The notes under the pieces: generated by a model
What the model saw: only the letters and a program-made list of their open reading frames with translations
The model's database searches: none
What the model was told of the DNA's origin: nothing
Made by a program: the position numbers and the translations under genes
Origin: CAYOZN01 sp964408455
GTDB taxonomy: Bacteria > Planctomycetota > Phycisphaerae > UBA1845 > UTPLA1
NCBI GenBank assembly: GCA_964408455.1
Contig: CAYOZN010000005.1
Coordinates: forward strand, 124,001 to 188,000
Length of the DNA: 64,000 nucleotides
Reading direction: 5' to 3'
In this document: piece by piece, positions 8,463-18,309 of the stretch
Numbering within the stretch: the first letter of the stretch is position 1
Layout: every line of letters begins with the position of its first letter

Positions 8463-11125
8463 TGTCAAATGCAAGCATGAGCGAAGCACCCAAACAGACG
8501 CAAGTCAAACCAGCAGAAGATGAGACCGGCATCCGCCCGGTCGATGCCGCTTCCGAAATTTCAGCCGATGAGGCCCTCGTTCATCAGCACGAATACGGCG
8601 CCGACAGCATCCGCGTGCTCGAAGGCATGGAGGCCGTGCGCAAGCGGCCTTCGATGTACATCGGCGATACGCAACTGCACGGCCTGCACCATCTGGTGTG
8701 GGAGGTGGTGGACAATTCGATCGACGAGGCGCTGGCGGGCCACTGTACGTCCATCCTGGTCGAGATTCACGCCGACGGCAGTTGTACCGTCGTGGACAAC
8801 GGGCGCGGCATTCCGGTCGAGCCCAAGCGCATGCCCGAGAATCCGCAGATCGACGGCAAGAGCACGCTCGAGATCGTGTTGACGGTGCTGCACGCGGGCG
8901 GCAAGTTCGATCGCGAGTCCTACGCGATGTCGGGCGGATTGCACGGCGTCGGCGTCAGCGTGGTGAACGCCCTGTCCGAGTGGCTGGTGGTAGAAGTGAG
9001 CCGCGGCGGCAAGATCTATACCATGCGCTTCGAGCGCGGGCGGGCAACGAGGCAGCTCGAAGTCATCGGCGACACACGGCAGACCGGCACGCGCGTGCGC
9101 TTCAAGCCCGATCCCCAGATTTTCCACGATACGAACTTCCGCACCGAGATCCTGATCGCCCGCCTGCGCGAGCTGGCCTATCTGAACGAGGGTTTGCGGA
9201 TCAAGTTTGTCGATGAGCGCGTCAGCAAGGAGGAGGAGTTCCGGTTTGATGACGGGCTGAGGGCCTTCGTGGACTACATGAACGAGGGCAAGGAAGGCCT
9301 GCACAAGGTGAAGGTGCTGAGCGGCCAGGACGAATCGCTGGGCCTGGGCTGCAAGATCGCCTTCCAGTGGAACGAATCCTACAACGAGAACCTGCTGGCC
9401 TTTGCCAACAACATCAAGAACCGCGACGGCGGCACGCACCTGACCGGCTTTCAGGCGGGGCTCACGCGGACGCTCAACGCCTATGCCAAGAAGAACAACC
9501 TGGTCAAGGGCGATCTGGCGATCAAGGGCGAAGACTGGCGCGAGGGGCTGACGGCGATCATCTCGGCCAAGGTGCGCGAGCCGGACTTTCAGGGCCAGAC
9601 CAAAGACCGGCTGATGAATGCCGAGGTGGAGTCGTACGTCCAGCAGGTGGTGAACGAGCAGCTTGCCAACTGGCTGGAGGAGAGCCCCGGCGACGCGAAG
9701 AAGGTGGTGCAGAAAGGGCTTCAGGCGGCCGTGGCGCGGGAGGCGGCGCGCAAGGCCCGCGAGGCGACGCGCAAGAGCGCCCTGTCGAGCGGCAATCTGC
9801 CGGGCAAGCTGTGGGACTGCCGCAGCCGCGATCGCGACCGCTCGGAGCTATTCCTGGTCGAGGGGGATTCGGCAGGTGGATCGGCCAAGCAGGGCCGCGA
9901 TTCGGAGAACCAGGCGATTCTGCCGCTGAAGGGCAAGATTCTGAACGTCGAGAAATCGCGGCTCGACAAGATCCTGTCGCACGAAGAGATCAAGACGATC
10001 ATCGGCGCCCTGGGCTGCGGCGTGCCCGGCTCCGAAGATTTCGACGCGGGCAAGTGCCGCTACGGCAAGATCATCATCATGACCGACGCCGATGTGGACG
10101 GCAGCCACATTCGCACGCTGCTGCTGACATTCTTCTTCCGGCACATGCGGTCGCTGATCGACGCGGGCAGCGTGTACGTCGCCCAGCCGCCATTGTATCT
10201 GCTGAAGCGCGGAAAAAAGGCGGAGTTCGTGCTGAACGATGCCATTCTCGAGGCAAAGCTGATGGAGTGGGGCCTGGGCAACACGCGGCTGGCGGTGCGC
10301 GAATACGAAGACGCGGGGGCAACAGGTTCGCGGGCGAAGTCTGAGCGCACGCTGGTAGGCGAGCAACTCAGGCTGTTGTCGGCGGCCATCGATGAAATCG
10401 AGCACGCGCAGCGCATTCTTTCGCGGCGCGGCATCCTTTTTGAGCCGTTCGTGCGCACACACTACGGCAACGGCCGGCTGCAACTGCCGCGCATCCGCAC
10501 GGTGCTCGGCGGCAGCGAGCAGTACTTCGACGGCGAGGATGAGTTCAACCAGTTCCGCCGCGAGCTGAAGGAAAAAGTCGAGAACCTGGAAGTCGTCGAG
10601 GGCGGCGTGAGCCTTCCCAGCGTCGACGGCGATCGCGAAATCGATCGGGTGCTGGTGCGATATGAGCTGGGGGAATGCGAGCAACTCGAGCGGGCATTTG
10701 CGCGGCTGGCCGAGTTTGACATACCGGTGACAGACTACTTCGAGCGGCGGAAGGAACTGGTGACGGGAGAACTGACGCCGGCCAAATACGTTCTACTGCC
10801 CGAATCGGGCGAGCCACTGGAACTGGCGGGCCTGTCAAAGCTGGCCACGGGGGTCCGCACGCTGGGTCAGCGCGGCGCGACGGTGAAGCGCTTCAAAGGT
10901 CTGGGCGAAATGAACCCGGACGAGCTGTGGGAGACGACGCTCGATCCGCAAAAGCGGGAATTGCTCAAGGTGGTCGTCTGCGAGGAGCGCGGTAATCCGG
11001 AGCAACTCGAGATCGACGGCCGCGAGGCGGATCGGATCTTTTCCATCCTGATGGGCGACGATGTGGAGGTTCGCCGGAGCTTCATTGAGACCAACGCCAT
11101 CCACGTCAAAGACCTTGATGTTTAG
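8462..11125 (+). CDS. gyrB: DNA gyrase subunit B
   Basis: 887 residues from ATG 8462, which overlaps the previous stop. The GHKL ATPase domain is clear: LEGMEAVRKRPSMYIGD, EVVDNSIDEALAG and SGGLHGVGVSVVNAL. It is followed by the transducer domain and the TOPRIM domain with LVEGDSAGGSAKQGRD and MTDADVDGSHIRTLLLTF. The C-terminus holds RFKGLGEMNPDELWETT. Length exceeds the typical 640-residue type because of an insertion of roughly 170 or more residues after the TOPRIM DxD motif, similar in place to that in E. coli GyrB. With GyrA (not in the window) it introduces negative supercoils using ATP. A residue-level N-terminal extension of about 40 amino acids precedes the conserved core. Confidence 0.96.
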   Translation: MSNASMSEAPKQTQVKPAEDETGIRPVDAASEISADEALVHQHEYGADSIRVLEGMEAVRKRPSMYIGDTQLHGLHHLVWEVVDNSIDEALAGHCTSILVEIHADGSCTVVDNGRGIPVEPKRMPENPQIDGKSTLEIVLTVLHAGGKFDRESYAMSGGLHGVGVSVVNALSEWLVVEVSRGGKIYTMRFERGRATRQLEVIGDTRQTGTRVRFKPDPQIFHDTNFRTEILIARLRELAYLNEGLRIKFVDERVSKEEEFRFDDGLRAFVDYMNEGKEGLHKVKVLSGQDESLGLGCKIAFQWNESYNENLLAFANNIKNRDGGTHLTGFQAGLTRTLNAYAKKNNLVKGDLAIKGEDWREGLTAIISAKVREPDFQGQTKDRLMNAEVESYVQQVVNEQLANWLEESPGDAKKVVQKGLQAAVAREAARKAREATRKSALSSGNLPGKLWDCRSRDRDRSELFLVEGDSAGGSAKQGRDSENQAILPLKGKILNVEKSRLDKILSHEEIKTIIGALGCGVPGSEDFDAGKCRYGKIIIMTDADVDGSHIRTLLLTFFFRHMRSLIDAGSVYVAQPPLYLLKRGKKAEFVLNDAILEAKLMEWGLGNTRLAVREYEDAGATGSRAKSERTLVGEQLRLLSAAIDEIEHAQRILSRRGILFEPFVRTHYGNGRLQLPRIRTVLGGSEQYFDGEDEFNQFRRELKEKVENLEVVEGGVSLPSVDGDREIDRVLVRYELGECEQLERAFARLAEFDIPVTDYFERRKELVTGELTPAKYVLLPESGEPLELAGLSKLATGVRTLGQRGATVKRFKGLGEMNPDELWETTLDPQKRELLKVVVCEERGNPEQLEIDGREADRIFSILMGDDVEVRRSFIETNAIHVKDLDV

Positions 11126-11321
11126 CTCCATGACCGACAAGATACCCGCGCCTCCCGGCAGAGCGGGAAGGGGTGCGATTGCGACGACGCCCGCCCTGGA
11201 TTAGCGGTGAGCGGCGCTTTTCGCGGAGTACATCCGAAGCGCTCGTCGCGCACGAATTCAGAATTCGCCTGCGGCACGGAAAAACGCCTCGCCGGATTTT
11301 ATTCCAGTTGCCTTTCTCGCG

Positions 11322-13097
11322 TTGGCCGTGAAGACAAACCTTGCCAACCTCGACGTTTCCGCGGAGATCGAGCGCCGGCTCGACTGGGGCGAGCTGCCGT
11401 TCGGCGTTCGGCGGGCGACGTGGATGGACCGCATCGGCCATCGGGCTTTTGCGCTGGTCATCGCGCTACTTTGCGCGGGGCTCTACGGTCACACGCTCGG
11501 CGACGGCTTTCTGCTGGACGATTATCACCATCTGTCGCGGATGGAGGCGTTGCGACAGGGGCTTCGCGACTCGCCCGATCTTTACCGCTTCCTGGTATCG
11601 CCGGAGTCGAACGCGGCGGCGCGCCAAAGCGGCGAATATCCCTGGTGGATTACCGACGACGTGCGATATCAGCACTGGCGACCGGCGGCGGAGTGGTCGC
11701 TGTACGGTCAATACCTTCTGTTTGGTCAGCGGGCTTTCGCCTATCGGCTGGTAAACCTGTGCCTGTACATTGCGGGCGCATGGCTGGTATTGGCGCTGTA
11801 TCGCCGCTGGTCGAATGACGAGGCGGTGGCACGCCGGGCGGCGCTGTTGTTCACGGTTCTGGCGGGCCATGCGATTCCGGTCGTATTCATCTCGTCGCAG
11901 GCCGATCTGGTTGCGCTGCTGCTGGCGGCGGGGGCGATGCTGGCGGCATTCGCATTCGGCGAGCGGGGCGGGGCCTGCACTGCGGCACTTTCCTGCGTGT
12001 TATTCGGCGCTGCACTGGGTTTCAAGGAGTCGGTGCTGCCGATGGCGGCGCTGCCGGGTGTAGTGGCGTGGGCCCGGGCTGGCGCCGAGCGCCGGCGACT
12101 GATCGGCTTGAGCGGCCTGTGGCTGGCCGCGGGCCTGGTGTGGTTTGCGGGATATGCGCGCGGCGGATACGGCGCCAACAACGCCATCATGCTCGATCCG
12201 TTTCACGCGCCGGCGGCCTATCTTGCAGCGCTGCCGGGCCGTGCGGCGGTTCTGCTTGCCTCGCTGGTGATCCCGGTGAATCCGTTCGTGTTCTATCTGC
12301 GGCCGGGGTACGATGCCGCATTGGCGGCATTCGCCGCCGCCGGCGTGGCGGCATTTGCGTGGTGCGCCCGAGGCGTACTGAAGGACAAGGCCGCGAGGAA
12401 TCGCTGGCCGGTGGTGGTCTGGCCGATCGTTTTCCTGCCGCTTCTGGCCTGCACGGTTCCGGACGATCGCGTGCTGATGCTGCCGGGCATCGGCTTTTCG
12501 CTCATGATCGCCGCATGGTGGGCGCGCCGGCGGCCGCGGCGAAGCCGGTTGGCCGGGGCTGCCTTGTGGGTGCTCGTGCTCAGCCATGCGGGGGCGGCGC
12601 TGGCGGCCTCGCACATCATGGGCATGATCGCGGAGGATGGCCGCGAGAGCGTTCGTGTCGCCGTGGCGGCACTCAAGCGGCCGCCGGCCGCGGGCGACTG
12701 TCTCGTGTTTCTCAACAGCACGGTGGATTCTCAGGTGCTCTTTGCGCGCGACCGGTTCGAGTCCATCACCGGCGTTCGCGACGTTCATGTTGCCTTTGTG
12801 ACGTCGGCCAACGATCCCATCGTCGAGCGCGTGGACGATCGAAGGATTCACATTTCGGCGCGATCCGGCGGCCTGGTGGATGGTTTCCTGGGGCGCATGG
12901 GTGTGAGCTGGCGGCGCGAGCTGGTGGCGGGGGACGAATTCGACGCCGGGGCGTACCGGGTGGTAGTGACGGAGGCGGCAGGGGCGACGGTCAAGCGGAT
13001 CGAACTGGTGCTTGCAGATTCACTGGCATCGGGGCGCTATCACTTCTTCCGCGTGGAACCGGGCGGCCGGCCGGCGCCGTGGCCGGGCCTGCCGTAG
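11322..13097 (+). CDS. Polytopic membrane protein, glycosyltransferase-39/TMTC-like, unknown function
   Basis: 591 residues from TTG 11322 (GTG 11328 is an equally good start; no clear Shine-Dalgarno). About ten to twelve hydrophobic segments span residues 45-440. The first extracytoplasmic loop contains LGDGFLLDDYHHLSRMEAL. This aspartate-containing loop after the first helix, and the later WRPAAEWSLYGQY, resemble the GT-C type of glycosyltransferases (PMT/ArnT or TMTC-like families) that use lipid-linked sugars. The last 150 residues are a soluble domain. Similarity is by pattern only, so the sugar or lipid substrate cannot be named. It starts 196 bases after gyrB. Confidence 0.6.
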   Translation: MAVKTNLANLDVSAEIERRLDWGELPFGVRRATWMDRIGHRAFALVIALLCAGLYGHTLGDGFLLDDYHHLSRMEALRQGLRDSPDLYRFLVSPESNAAARQSGEYPWWITDDVRYQHWRPAAEWSLYGQYLLFGQRAFAYRLVNLCLYIAGAWLVLALYRRWSNDEAVARRAALLFTVLAGHAIPVVFISSQADLVALLLAAGAMLAAFAFGERGGACTAALSCVLFGAALGFKESVLPMAALPGVVAWARAGAERRRLIGLSGLWLAAGLVWFAGYARGGYGANNAIMLDPFHAPAAYLAALPGRAAVLLASLVIPVNPFVFYLRPGYDAALAAFAAAGVAAFAWCARGVLKDKAARNRWPVVVWPIVFLPLLACTVPDDRVLMLPGIGFSLMIAAWWARRRPRRSRLAGAALWVLVLSHAGAALAASHIMGMIAEDGRESVRVAVAALKRPPAAGDCLVFLNSTVDSQVLFARDRFESITGVRDVHVAFVTSANDPIVERVDDRRIHISARSGGLVDGFLGRMGVSWRRELVAGDEFDAGAYRVVVTEAAGATVKRIELVLADSLASGRYHFFRVEPGGRPAPWPGLP

Positions 13098-13099
13098 CG

Positions 13100-14209
13100 T
13101 CACGGCGCCGCGGCGTTTTCGTATTCGCCGTGGTGCGAGTGGAATGCCTCCTGTGCGGCACGATCGGTTGCAGCAAAGATGGGACCCAGCTTCACGATTT
13201 CGTCGTTGAAGCTCTGAAGGTGCTCGGCGGTGACGCGCTCAGGAGGCAGCGGCAGCAGCTTCGACCAGCGGGTGGGCGGCACCAGCGCGATGGTGGTTCG
13301 CAACGTGAGCAATTTGCCGATGCCGTCCTGGTAGCCATCCCAGGAACGGCCGATGAGTTCTCGCTTCCAGTAATAGACGATGTTCGAGCGCCGACCGGTG
13401 CAGTACTGCACGCTCCACGTCTGCGGCCCAGCCAATACATCGATCAGGACCTGTTGCGACACGGCGGCGTGCCCGGCCTCGTGCTCGCGGCGCGACTGGC
13501 ACAGGGCGTCGCGTTCGTGCTTGACGGGAACTGTCTCGTTGTCGCTGCGCACCACGACGGTCTGATCGAGGTGCCATTCGACGGGGGTCAGCAACGTGGC
13601 CTCGATGCGCGTGCCGGGCTTGCCGGGATAGCTGCCGGGGGCGGCTGGCGAACCATCGGCATTGTCGGGCGGCACCTTGTGCAGGGTGTAGAGGATGCGG
13701 GCGACGTCATCCGAAACGAATTCGTGGTAGTGAATGCCGACGACATCCTGAAGCGACGCATCCATGCGCTGCTTCCATACGGTCTGCGGCAACTCGATGG
13801 TCGGGATCTCGGTCGGCTGCTGCCGGTCTGCTCGGCCGGTGCGGGCCAGTGACGCGGAAAGCTGAGCCGTGGGCGCCTGTGGCACAGGGGAAAGAACATC
13901 GCCGCGTTGCCAGTTTGGCGCATCGTCGCCGGCGGGAGCGACCAGAAGTTCCCACGGCACGCCGTCGGCCGGGCCGGCCGCCTTGATGGCGTGATACTTC
14001 CACTTGCCGATGGTGATGGTCGTGGGGCGGGGCTTGTCGTCGGCGGGCTTTTCCGGGATGGGCCACAGCTTCACGGGCCTGCGGCCGAGTGGCGACTTGA
14101 CGCGGGCAGAACCCTCGGATTGCGCAAGGGCCGGCCATGCGCCGGCGACGACGATGGCGGCGGCGATGAGCGCCTGCGCTGAACGTCGACTTGCGATGTG
14201 ATGGACCAT
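13100..14209 (-). CDS. Secreted protein with HEAGH metal-binding motif
   Basis: 369 residues with a clear Sec signal peptide (ALIAAAIVVAGAWPALAQ, cleavage near residue 30). I do not recognise the family. The most telling feature is HEAGH at about 243-247, preceded by CQSRRE, which fits the HExxH zinc site of gluzincin metalloproteases. The following helix AAVSQQVLIDVLAGP is compatible, but no third ligand could be assigned with confidence. The N-terminal third is Pro/Lys-rich. It stands convergent to the upstream membrane protein gene (3 bases apart) and divergent from the helicase. Inference: a periplasmic or extracellular zinc protein, possibly a peptidase. Confidence 0.5.
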   Translation of the reverse strand: MVHHIASRRSAQALIAAAIVVAGAWPALAQSEGSARVKSPLGRRPVKLWPIPEKPADDKPRPTTITIGKWKYHAIKAAGPADGVPWELLVAPAGDDAPNWQRGDVLSPVPQAPTAQLSASLARTGRADRQQPTEIPTIELPQTVWKQRMDASLQDVVGIHYHEFVSDDVARILYTLHKVPPDNADGSPAAPGSYPGKPGTRIEATLLTPVEWHLDQTVVVRSDNETVPVKHERDALCQSRREHEAGHAAVSQQVLIDVLAGPQTWSVQYCTGRRSNIVYYWKRELIGRSWDGYQDGIGKLLTLRTTIALVPPTRWSKLLPLPPERVTAEHLQSFNDEIVKLGPIFAATDRAAQEAFHSHHGEYENAAAP

Positions 14210-14344
14210 GGTTCGAGCCTGCCCTGCCGGCGCGACGCTGTAGCAACCCTCACATTGTATGCCGCCGCGGCCGTCTGAAACAATCGATGCCGCCGGGATT
14301 TACGAACATGGACACCATCCGGCGCGTCATCTATACATACGATC

Positions 14345-16498
14345 ATGCACCCCGACGAATTGCTCGAAAACCTGACCGAACCTCAGCGGCAGGCGGTTTC
14401 CCACACCGAGGGTCCGCTGCTGGTGCTGGCGGGGCCGGGCTCGGGCAAGACGCGGGTCATCACGCGGCGAGCGGCGTACATCGCGGCGACGGTGGCCCGG
14501 CCGTGGGAGGTGCTGGCGATCACCTTCACCAATAAGGCGGCGGGCGAGATGCGCGAGCGGATCGGGGCCCTCGGCGCCGATGGCGGCATGTGGGTGAGCA
14601 CGTTTCACGCACTGTGCGCGCGGCTGTTGCGGGAATTCGGCGATCTGGCGGGCATCGACCGGCGGTTTTCGATCTTCGACCAGGCCGACAGCCGGGCGGC
14701 GATCAAGCAGGCGATCGAGGCGTGCGATCTGAAGGCGAGCAACTGGTCGCCGGCCGCGGTGCAGGCGGTGATCTCGGACGCGAAGACCAGGATGCTCCGA
14801 CCGGCGGAGTTCGCGGAGCAGGCGTACGACTTTGCCGGGCGCACGCAGGCGCGGGTTTACGAGGCGTATGACGAGCTGCTGCGCCGCCAGAACGCGGTCG
14901 ACTTCGACGATCTGTTGATGCTGGTGGCGCGGATGCTGCGCGAGAACGACGAGGTGCGCGAGCGGCTTGGCGAGCGGTTCCGCTATCTGCTGATCGACGA
15001 GTATCAGGATACAAACCACGCGCAATATCTGATCGCCACGCTGCTGGCTCAACGACATCGGAACATCTGCGCGACGGGCGATCCGGACCAGTCGATCTAC
15101 GCCTGGCGCGGGGCGGATATTCAGAACATCCTGGACTTTGAGGCCGATTACGCGGATGCGGCGGTGGTACGCCTGGAGGAGAACTTCCGCAGCACCGGGG
15201 CCATCCTGTCGGCGGCGGCGGAGCTGATTTCGCACAATGCGCTGCGCAAACCGAAGGACCTGTTTACGTCGCAGGATGCCGGCGAGGCGGTGCGCGTGTG
15301 GAGCTGCGACGACGAGAAGCACGAGGCGGCCACGTTGACGGAAGACGTGCGCGCCTATCTGGAAGAGGGCGGGCAGGCGGGCGATATCGCCGTGTTCTAT
15401 CGCGTGAACGCGCTTTCGCGCGTGGTGGAGGATGCGCTGCGACGGGCGCACATTCCGTACCAGATTGCGCGCGGCGTCGAATTCTATGCCCGCAAGGAGA
15501 TCAAGGATGTTTTGTCGTATCTGCGGGTGATCGTGAATCCGGCGGACGAGACGGCCCTGGTCCGTGCGATCAATACGCCCGCGCGGGGCATCGGCAGAGT
15601 GACGGTCGATCGCATCCTGGCTTATGCCGCGCACCGGCGCCTGACGGCCTTTGACGCATTGATGGCATACGAGTCGATCGACGGCCTGAAATCGGCAAAG
15701 AAGAAGCTGGCCGGCTTTGCGCGGCTGCTGGCACAGCTTCAGGAGATGCCGCGGCGACCGGTGCGCGACATTGTCGAGGCCGTCGCGCAGCGGAGCGGCA
15801 TATCGGATGAACTGGCGGAGAGCGGGGACATCGATAATGCGCCGCTCGACAACGTGTACGAGCTGATCAACGCGGCCGGCGAATATGACGCGGAGAATCC
15901 GGAGGGCTCGCTGGATGAATGGCTGCACCAGATCAGCCTGGTGAGCGATACCGACGCGTTGAAGGGCGCGGGCGGGGCTGTCACGTTGATGACACTGCAT
16001 GCGGCGAAGGGGCTCGAATTTCCGGTCGTGTACATGGTGGGCCTGGAGGAGGGGCTGCTGCCGCACCGGCGGGTGCTGGATGAGGGCGACGCGGCGCTGG
16101 AGGAGGAGCGGCGGCTTGCGTTTGTCGGCATGACGCGGGCCATGCGGCGCCTGACGCTCAGCCACGCGAAATATCGCATGGTGCGCGGCATCACGGAGCG
16201 GGCGATGGCCTCGCGTTTTCTGAAGGAGCTCCCGGCCGAGGAGATCGATCACAAGAAGCTGACGATTGAGCGCGATCGCAGCTTCGCGCATCTGGGGCGG
16301 TTCAATACGGAGCGCTACGAATCGGACGATGGCATGTTTTTCCCCGGCTGCCGAGTGCGGCACGACGAATACGGCGTCGGGCAGGTGATCGCGCTGGAGT
16401 CGCGCCTTCGCTCGCGATACGTTCGCGTGTTCTTTCCCGAGCACGGTACGCGGTCTTTTGCCCTCGAGCATGTGTCGCTCTATATTCTCGACGAATAG
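14345..16498 (+). CDS. UvrD/PcrA-type ATP-dependent DNA helicase
   Basis: 717 residues, normal for UvrD/PcrA/Rep. Superfamily 1A motifs are all present: LTEPQRQAVSHTEGPLLVLA then AGPGSGKTRVI (Walker A), LAITFTNKAAGEM (Ia), WVSTFHALCARLLR, LLIDEYQDTNHAQY (Walker B), CATGDPDQSIYAWRGA (III), VRLEENFRST (IV), VTLMTLHAAKGLEFPVVY (V) and FVGMTRAMRRL (VI). The C-terminus carries a Tudor-like tail GMFFPGCRVRHDEYGVGQVI that in PcrA/UvrD contacts RNA polymerase. The enzyme unwinds DNA 3' to 5' in nucleotide excision, mismatch and transcription-coupled repair. UvrD and PcrA cannot be told apart here. Confidence 0.95.
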   Translation: MHPDELLENLTEPQRQAVSHTEGPLLVLAGPGSGKTRVITRRAAYIAATVARPWEVLAITFTNKAAGEMRERIGALGADGGMWVSTFHALCARLLREFGDLAGIDRRFSIFDQADSRAAIKQAIEACDLKASNWSPAAVQAVISDAKTRMLRPAEFAEQAYDFAGRTQARVYEAYDELLRRQNAVDFDDLLMLVARMLRENDEVRERLGERFRYLLIDEYQDTNHAQYLIATLLAQRHRNICATGDPDQSIYAWRGADIQNILDFEADYADAAVVRLEENFRSTGAILSAAAELISHNALRKPKDLFTSQDAGEAVRVWSCDDEKHEAATLTEDVRAYLEEGGQAGDIAVFYRVNALSRVVEDALRRAHIPYQIARGVEFYARKEIKDVLSYLRVIVNPADETALVRAINTPARGIGRVTVDRILAYAAHRRLTAFDALMAYESIDGLKSAKKKLAGFARLLAQLQEMPRRPVRDIVEAVAQRSGISDELAESGDIDNAPLDNVYELINAAGEYDAENPEGSLDEWLHQISLVSDTDALKGAGGAVTLMTLHAAKGLEFPVVYMVGLEEGLLPHRRVLDEGDAALEEERRLAFVGMTRAMRRLTLSHAKYRMVRGITERAMASRFLKELPAEEIDHKKLTIERDRSFAHLGRFNTERYESDDGMFFPGCRVRHDEYGVGQVIALESRLRSRYVRVFFPEHGTRSFALEHVSLYILDE

Positions 16499-16514
16499 GC
16501 GAATATGGAGATTT

Positions 16515-16620
16515 TTGATCCGGCGATTTGGTGATTGACTTCGCGAACGGCCGGCGCGTCTGGCCGAGTGCGCATTGTGTGTGCATGGAGAATCGCCAAA
16601 TCACAAAATCACCAGATCTC
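16515..16620. repeat. Short AATCRCCA-type units in opposite orientations
   Basis: GGCGATTTGGTGATT at 16522-16536 is a reverse-orientation version of the units read at 16591-16613 (AATCGCCAAATCACAAAATCACC). The spacing and 8-base period recall the small intergenic repeat families scattered in many bacterial genomes. It lies between the helicase and the guanylyltransferase gene and may form a weak stem in the transcript. Confidence 0.4.
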
Positions 16621-16667
16621 AGATTCCGGTTCCCTCAATTTTGTCCATCGAAGCAGGTACCCTTCGT

Positions 16668-17756
16668 ATGCGCAATGTGGCGGTGATCATGGCGGGCGGT
16701 TCGGGCACGCGGCTGTGGCCGCTCAGCCGCCAGCGCCGGCCGAAGCAGTTTCTGCGGCTGTTCGGCGGCCGGAGCCTGATTCAACTGTCATACGACCGCC
16801 TGCGCAGCCTGTTTGCACCTGGAGATATTTATGTCATTACGCTGGCCGAGCAGCTGCCCATCGTGGCCGAGGAGCTGCCGGACATTCCTGCGGAGAACCT
16901 GATCGGCGAGCCGGCGGCGCGCGACACTGCCAACGCGGTGGCACTATCGGCGGCCATTCTGCACGAGCGGAACCCCGACACCGTCATGGGCATCTTCACC
17001 GCCGATCACGTGATTCGACCGGTCGAGCAGTTCGCCCGCACCGTGAAGTATGCATTCGAGCTGGCGGAGAAGGAGCCTTCGCTGCTGGTCACTTTCGGCA
17101 TCAAGCCCACGCATCCGCACACCGGGCTGGGCTATATCGAGATCGAGAGTCAACTGCGCGGCGCGGGAACCGACCATGCGTCTTATCGCGTGCGTGCCTT
17201 TCACGAAAAGCCCGCCGAGCCCAGGGCGAAAGAGTACATCGACAGCGGCCGCTACTTCTGGAACAGCGGCATGTTCGTGTGGCGCACCGCGACCGTGCTG
17301 GATCAGCTGAGGCAATTCCTGCCGGAGAGCCACGAGGGGGCGACGCGCGTGGCGCAGGCGTGGGGCGGTGGCCGCGGCCCGGCCGTGGCCGCCGAGGTCT
17401 ATCCCGCGTTGAAGCGCATCAGCATCGACTATGCCGTTCTGGAAAAGGCCCAGTCCATCGCGACCGTGCTCATGCCGGTCGAGTGGCTGGACGTGGGAAG
17501 CTGGACGGCGCTGCCGAGCGTTCTGGGGGCCGACGAGCACGGCAACACCGCCGGCGCGCCGGTGACGATGCTCCAGGGCGCGAAGAATACGATCATTGCC
17601 GGCGAAGGCGATCATCTCATCGCCGCGATCGGGGTCGAAGACCTGGTGATCGTCCACAGCGACGACGCGACGCTGATCTGCCGGCGCGACCAGGCGCACC
17701 GCATCCGCGAGATGGTCGAGCAACTGAAGTCGTTTCAGGATGGCCGATACCTCTGA
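16668..17756 (+). CDS. manC: Mannose-1-phosphate guanylyltransferase
   Basis: 362 residues from ATG 16668, chosen because the nucleotide-binding core begins at once (VAVIMAGGSGTRLWPLSR). The signature GGSGTRLWPLSRQRRPKQF, then EPAARDTANAVALSAAIL and FTADHVIRP, mark the GDP-mannose pyrophosphorylase family. FHEKPAEPRAKEYIDSGRYF and WNSGMFVW are also typical. It joins GTP and mannose-1-phosphate to give GDP-mannose for polysaccharides and glycolipids. The length corresponds to the short type without the fused phosphomannose isomerase domain. It overlaps or closely precedes the RuvX gene. The name manC is used for function, not proven orthology. Confidence 0.88.
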   Translation: MRNVAVIMAGGSGTRLWPLSRQRRPKQFLRLFGGRSLIQLSYDRLRSLFAPGDIYVITLAEQLPIVAEELPDIPAENLIGEPAARDTANAVALSAAILHERNPDTVMGIFTADHVIRPVEQFARTVKYAFELAEKEPSLLVTFGIKPTHPHTGLGYIEIESQLRGAGTDHASYRVRAFHEKPAEPRAKEYIDSGRYFWNSGMFVWRTATVLDQLRQFLPESHEGATRVAQAWGGGRGPAVAAEVYPALKRISIDYAVLEKAQSIATVLMPVEWLDVGSWTALPSVLGADEHGNTAGAPVTMLQGAKNTIIAGEGDHLIAAIGVEDLVIVHSDDATLICRRDQAHRIREMVEQLKSFQDGRYL

Positions 17757-17796
17757 TGCGGTCGCCGCAGGATTTGGCGATTGCCGCGGACGGACG

Positions 17797-18237
17797 ATGA
17801 AGCTCTTTGGAATAGACTACGGCCGGCGGCGGATCGGCGTTGCCGTTGGCAGCACGACGATGCGCATTGCGTCGCCATGGAAAAGTCTCGACGGGCGGAA
17901 TGATCCCACCCGGGATGCCCGGATCGTGTCCGACGCGGCCAGCGTCGAAGATGTCGAGGGTTTTGTCGTGGGGCTGCCGCTCAACATGGATGGCAGCGCA
18001 GGCCCGCAGTCAGAGTTGAGCCGGCGGTTCGCGGACGAGCTGCATCGCCTGTCGGGGAAGCCGGTGCATCTGCACGACGAGCGCCTCAGCACGGCGGCGG
18101 CCGACGAGGCGCTGGACGAGGCGGGCATTCATCAGCGGCGGCGAAAGGGACTGAGGGATGCCATTGCCGCTCAACAGATACTGCAAACATGGTTAGACCG
18201 GCAGGCGCCGGATGGATCGGCCGGCGAACCGGGTTAG
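17797..18237 (+). CDS. RuvX/YqgF Holliday-junction resolvase-like protein
   Basis: 146 residues from ATG 17797, with the family start MKLFGIDYGRRRIGVAVG placing the first catalytic Asp (GIDYG) on beta strand 1. GFVVGLPLNMDGSAGPQS and HDERLSTAAADEALDEAG give the second and third acidic segments of the RNase H-like fold. Another in-frame ATG at 17740 lies inside the previous gene and lacks homology. YqgF is implicated in 16S rRNA 5' processing in E. coli and, in other bacteria, in Holliday-junction resolution. Which applies here is not shown. Start lies 40 bases after the guanylyltransferase stop, probably the same transcript. Confidence 0.88.
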   Translation: MKLFGIDYGRRRIGVAVGSTTMRIASPWKSLDGRNDPTRDARIVSDAASVEDVEGFVVGLPLNMDGSAGPQSELSRRFADELHRLSGKPVHLHDERLSTAAADEALDEAGIHQRRRKGLRDAIAAQQILQTWLDRQAPDGSAGEPG

Positions 18238-18309
18238 CGGCTTGCACCGGCAGGGGCCGGGACTAGACTAGCCGCCGTCCCTTCGCCCAAAGCGCCGTGG
18301 AGGCAGCAC

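Noticed and set aside
12068..13852. Long plus-strand frame (594 codons) over the membrane protein and the HEAGH protein
   Set aside because: It is Arg/Gly-rich shadow sequence; the frames used for the two genes have signal peptides and membrane helices, and this one does not.
14327..16471. Minus-strand frame of 714 codons over the UvrD gene
   Set aside because: All helicase motifs are in the plus strand; the minus frame is a His/Arg-rich mirror of it.
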